From: Microbacteriaceae bacterium
Lineage (GTDB): Bacteria; Actinomycetota; Actinomycetes; Actinomycetales; Microbacteriaceae
Assembly (NCBI GenBank): GCA_025463565.1
Contig: JAODAT010000027.1
Coordinates: forward strand, 1 to 63,725
Length of the DNA: 63,725 nt
Reading direction: 5' to 3'
Under the pieces are notes generated by a model. It was given only the letters and a program-made list of their open reading frames with translations. It did no database searches and was not told the DNA's origin. Each line of letters opens with the position of its first letter. The stretch's first letter is position 1. This document shows positions 61,396-63,725 of this stretch, in pieces. The position numbers were made by a program, and so were the translations under genes.

Positions 61396-62634
61396 ATGTC
61401 CAGTGATAGATCAACCACGGCGCGCTCTCCTCAATGGCCGCCGCTGACGAGTGAGGAACATCCGTGGGTCTCACGGATCAACAGCGATGGCCTCACGGTG
61501 GCGCAACGCGAGCGTGTCCGCCAGCCCTACTCCTCTGCTGTTGTGCCGCAAATCGCCAACCTCGCGATCGATGTTCCAAGCGACCTCGCGGCCGACATAG
61601 ACGAAGCGACTCAGCTTCTCACCCGCTTCGATGCGGAAACAGGACCGGGAGGACTCCCCTTTGCTTCAATCCTCCTTCGCACTGAGTCAGCATCGTCCTC
61701 TGAAATCGAAAACCTCACTAGCGGCGCGCGCGCTATTGCGGAGGCCGAGTTGGGCGAACGCGAAACAGGGAATGCCGCGCAGATAGTGCGCAATGTTCGA
61801 ACTATGGAAGCCGCACTCGCACTGGCCGACGATCTCGACGAGCAGAGCCTTATCGACATGCAGGCCGCTCTCCTCGGATCATTTGCTCCCGAGATCACGG
61901 GAAAATGGCGGGACGAGCAAGTCTGGATTGGCGGTGGTCGGCTCAGTCCGCACCTCGCCAACTTTGTGCCGCCACATCACGATCGCGTCGCTGCCGCCAT
62001 GGATGACCTCGTTGCTTTTATGGCGCGACTCGACATCCCGGTGCTTGCCCAGGTCGCGGTCGCGCACGCACAGTTTGAGACGATCCACCCATTCCCCGAC
62101 GGCAACGGGCGCACCGGTCGCGCAATCGTCCAAGCCATGCTTCGCCACCGAGAAGTGACAACCAACATCACCGTGCCCGTGTCCGCCGGCCTTCTCCATG
62201 ACGTCGACGGCTACTACAACGCACTCGATGCGTACCGGCGGGGCAATATCGGGCCGATTGTCGCCGCGTTCGCGGCCGCGGCGGGCTACGCAGTAGTCAA
62301 CGGACGCCAACTTGTCCTCGACATTCGAGGCATCCAAACCGAGTGGGAAAACAAACTGCGCGGTCTTCGCTCGGATGCTGCAGCACGACGAGTAGCGGTG
62401 CTCGCGATCGCGCATCCCGTGCTCAACTACGACATCGTCGCGCGCGAACTCCAAGTCGCGCCAACAACCGCCTTGCGCGCGCTTGAGGCGCTGGTGGAAC
62501 GTGCGGTGCTTCGACCCGCCAACTCACAGCGCCGAAATAGGATCTGGCTAGCTGAGCCGATACTTCGGTCGCTCGATGATTTCGCGGCACGTGCTGGACG
62601 TCGCCGAGTATCAGGACAATTAACGTGCAACTAA
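61396..62634 (+). CDS. Fic-family protein with C-terminal winged-helix domain
   Basis: 412 residues from ATG 61396. N-terminal Fic_N domain (PYSSAVVPQIANLAIDVPSD), inhibitory motif SSEIEN at 101-106 (class II, Glu105), and the catalytic Fic motif HPFPDGNGR at 231-239. The last ~75 residues form a winged helix (LAIAHPVLNYDIVARELQVA, TTALRALEALVERAVL). Fic enzymes usually transfer AMP to protein hydroxyls, and the inhibitory Glu keeps them off. This Fic-wHTH form is common in mobile regions. Base use is less GC-biased than in neighbours, and the stop lies against a tRNA fragment, so horizontal arrival is likely. The target is unknown. Confidence 0.92.
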   Translation: MSSDRSTTARSPQWPPLTSEEHPWVSRINSDGLTVAQRERVRQPYSSAVVPQIANLAIDVPSDLAADIDEATQLLTRFDAETGPGGLPFASILLRTESASSSEIENLTSGARAIAEAELGERETGNAAQIVRNVRTMEAALALADDLDEQSLIDMQAALLGSFAPEITGKWRDEQVWIGGGRLSPHLANFVPPHHDRVAAAMDDLVAFMARLDIPVLAQVAVAHAQFETIHPFPDGNGRTGRAIVQAMLRHREVTTNITVPVSAGLLHDVDGYYNALDAYRRGNIGPIVAAFAAAAGYAVVNGRQLVLDIRGIQTEWENKLRGLRSDAAARRVAVLAIAHPVLNYDIVARELQVAPTTALRALEALVERAVLRPANSQRRNRIWLAEPILRSLDDFAARAGRRRVSGQLTCN

Positions 62635-62635
62635 G

Positions 62636-62655
62636 TGCCCCTGGAGGGACTCGAA
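62636..62655 (-). other. tRNA 3'-end fragment, candidate attachment site
   Basis: TGCCCCTGGAGGGACTCGAA, read on the minus strand, is TTCGAGTCCCTCCAGGGGCA: the T-loop, the 3' half of the T stem, the 3' acceptor strand and the discriminator base of a tRNA. Beyond it the matching T-stem and the rest of a tRNA are missing. Integrases of many genomic islands recombine in exactly this part of tRNA genes and leave such a remnant at one junction. It begins two bases after the fic stop. The isotype is not determined. Confidence 0.6.
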
Positions 62656-62747
62656 CTCCAAAACCGTCCTTTGATCACCACGGATTTCGGCGAAAATCCC
62701 CGCAAAATCAACGATCTTGGCGTCAATGTGATTGAACAAAATCGACT

Positions 62748-62782
62748 CCTTTGCCCACAGATGTGGGCAAAGGGTGGGCAAA
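62748..62782. repeat. Perfect 12-bp inverted repeat with a third half-site
   Basis: CCTTTGCCCACA (62748-62759) and TGTGGGCAAAGG (62762-62773) are perfect inverted arms around GA. A third GTGGGCAAA follows at 62774-62782, directly repeated with the second arm. The block lies about 100 bp from the tRNA fragment with no gene between. It could be an integrase arm site, an operator or a hairpin; no gene with a start next to it was found. Confidence 0.6.
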
Positions 62783-62836
62783 TCGGCCACGTTCTAACCG
62801 TCACTTCTCGGCGACAGCGAACTTAGCCGGCGTCGC

Positions 62837-63000
62837 GTGAGCCGGCGACCACTGACGGATGACCGATACGCCACCTCACACGACGAAGTCATAGCTGGAC
62901 TTCGATCGGTTGCGGTACCACTCTCAATTCCAGGCGAACCGCCCGCGGCACTCGCGGTTGTCTCGGTGACGAGCCCCTTGGATGACAGCGGAATTGCCGA
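62837..63000 (+). pseudogene. Fragment resembling the C-terminus of an IclR-family regulator
   Basis: The frame reads DRYATSHDEVIAGLRSVAVP, then LSIPGEPPAALAVVSVTSPL. This is the layout of the last part of the IclR effector domain (E..PG.RSVAVPV...G..VAAL.V). There is no helix-turn-helix, a stop lies just upstream at about 62824, and the frame turns to nonsense after 63000 where an aldehyde dehydrogenase tail begins in another frame. It is a 50-codon relic of a regulator, perhaps of the hpa genes. Confidence 0.5.
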
Positions 63001-63011
63001 TCGCACGCCAC

Positions 63012-63195
63012 GGAGGCCGGAATGGTCTGGCTCAACTCCCACAACGTGCGTGACCTGCGCACCCCGTTCGGCGGCGTGAAATCCTCCGGTCTCGGCCACG
63101 AGGGCGGGTACCGCTCAATCGACTTCTACACCGACTCACAAGCCGCGCACATCACCCTCGGCGACGTCCACACCGCGCGCTTCGGCGCAGCCTGA
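63012..63195 (+). pseudogene. hpaE: C-terminal fragment of a 5-carboxymethyl-2-hydroxymuconate semialdehyde dehydrogenase
   Basis: From about 63022 the frame reads MVWLNSHNVRDLRTPFGGVK, then SSGLGHEGGYRSIDFYTDSQ, and ends ITLGDVHTARFGAA. The SHNVRDLRTPFGG wording is specific to HpaE of the homoprotocatechuate meta-cleavage pathway. Only about 57 of some 500 codons remain; the NAD domain and catalytic cysteine are gone. The hpaD-like gene follows 19 bp later with its ribosome-binding site intact, as in functional hpa operons. It is a deletion relic. Confidence 0.8.
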
Positions 63196-63214
63196 GCCCG
63201 CACAAGGAAACTCC

Positions 63215-63725
63215 GTGACTTCACCGACTCCCCCCGAAGTCATCCGCTGCGCCTACGCAGAACTCATCGTGACCGACCTGGCCGTCTCGCCGGCGTTCTA
63301 CGTCGGCGTACTCGGCCTGGTCGTCACACATGAGGACGACGACGCGATCTACCTCCGCGCGTTCGAAGAATACCTGCACCACTCGCTCGTGATCCGACGC
63401 GGCCCCGTCGCCGCTCTCGCGGCGCTGGGTTTCCCCCTCGAGTTTTTTTTACGAGGCCGAGCACGTCGAGCGTCTCACCCAGCGTTACGACCTGCAGGGC
63501 GCCGGCGCGATCGCACGACTCGACCACTTCAACCTCGTCACGCCCGACGTTCCCGCGGCGGTGGACTACTACGAGGGTCTCGGATTTAAGATCTCGGAAG
63601 ACATCGAGGATGACGAGAAGACCGTGTACGCCGCGTGGATGTACCGCAAATCAACCGTGCACGACGTCGCCCTGACCGGTGGAACGGGGCCGCGACTTCA
63701 TCACATCGCATTCGCGACCCACGAG
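63215..63725 (+). pseudogene. hpaD: 3,4-dihydroxyphenylacetate 2,3-dioxygenase, internally deleted and frameshifted; runs off the window
   Basis: GTG 63215 follows AAGGAAA. The first ~75 residues match HpaD (AYAELIVTDLAVSPAFYVGV, DAIYLRAFEEYLHHSLVIRR). GPVAALAALG is then joined directly to FPLEFF; compared with intact family members about 50 residues of the first VOC module are missing. At 63443-63450 a run of eight T shifts the frame; with seven T the reading continues YEAEHVERLTQRYDL, RLDHFNLVTPDVP (first Fe ligand His) and LHHIAFATHE at the window edge. Two independent lesions make it a pseudogene even if the T-run is a base-calling error. Confidence 0.82.

Noticed and set aside
62640-62710. 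An intact tRNA gene at the T-loop-like sequence
   Set aside because: Only the 3' part fits a tRNA. The 5' T stem does not pair, and no anticodon or D arm can be folded from the adjoining sequence.
1-63725. CRISPR arrays, insertion sequences, rRNA genes, integrases or phage genes
   Set aside because: No regularly spaced repeats, transposase or recombinase motifs, or conserved rRNA stretches were seen on either strand.

Overview
The window is 63.7 kb of high-GC DNA with actinobacterial gene style: many ATGA or GTGA stop/start overlaps, frequent GTG starts, lipoprotein solute-binding proteins, and a CmtR whose metal cysteines fall at the same residue numbers as the mycobacterial protein. It resembles a soil or plant-associated member of the Microbacteriaceae or a close relative. 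That placement is an inference from gene content, not from a marker gene. No rRNA gene, intact tRNA gene, CRISPR array, insertion sequence or phage gene was found.

Layout. 1-1931 (minus): start of a Kdp high-affinity potassium uptake operon, reading 27-residue ORF, kdpF, kdpA, then the first codons of kdpB. 2175-5745: a GntR/FCD regulator and a one-chain FAD/Fe-S D-2-hydroxyacid dehydrogenase. 5774-6267: two small coupled ORFs. 6322-20031: an alpha-galactoside locus with galK, galT, a DeoR regulator, a 1094-residue DUF5107/TPR protein, an AraC regulator, a three-gene sugar ABC importer, a mutarotase-like protein and a GH36 alpha-galactosidase. The model is import, intracellular release of galactose, then entry to the Leloir pathway; galE is not present here. 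20397-20842: the Cd/Pb sensor cmtR followed by an untracked gene for a 21-residue peptide with eight cysteines. 21220-22806: an MFS exporter with a C-terminal monooxygenase-like tail. 22989-28488: a second sugar ABC system with a GH99-like protein and its LacI repressor. 28672-36015: a tightly coupled FtsX-FtsX-ATPase-ATPase export system, then a small VOC protein.

36898-58681 is a catabolic island for an aromatic or related ring compound. Block one (minus, 45299 to 38221) codes for an extradiol dioxygenase, flavin monooxygenase, cupin, SDR, AceE/transketolase-like enzyme and FAH hydrolase; a LysR gene and a divergent second FAH hydrolase lie upstream. Block two has a second flavin monooxygenase, a quinone reductase, an ACMSD-like amidohydrolase, a cyclase, a CoA-transferase pair, a PaaG-like isomerase, a SnoaL-like protein, an aldehyde dehydrogenase, a 3-hydroxyacyl-CoA dehydrogenase, a CMD protein, a MaoC protein and a TetR regulator. 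Two nearly identical 22-bp palindromes in the two divergent promoter regions tie block two into one probable TetR regulon. The ring substrate cannot be named from the sequence. 58780-61162 is a divergent rclA/rclR pair for reactive chlorine defence.

The right end (61328-63725) looks like a decayed integration site. It has a Fic protein with its own palindromic operator, a 20-nt tRNA 3'-end fragment directly after the fic stop, a strong palindrome, and then broken genes: an IclR-like C-terminus, the last 57 codons of a homoprotocatechuate-pathway semialdehyde dehydrogenase (hpaE-like), and an extradiol dioxygenase (hpaD-like) with an internal deletion and a frameshift in a T8 run.
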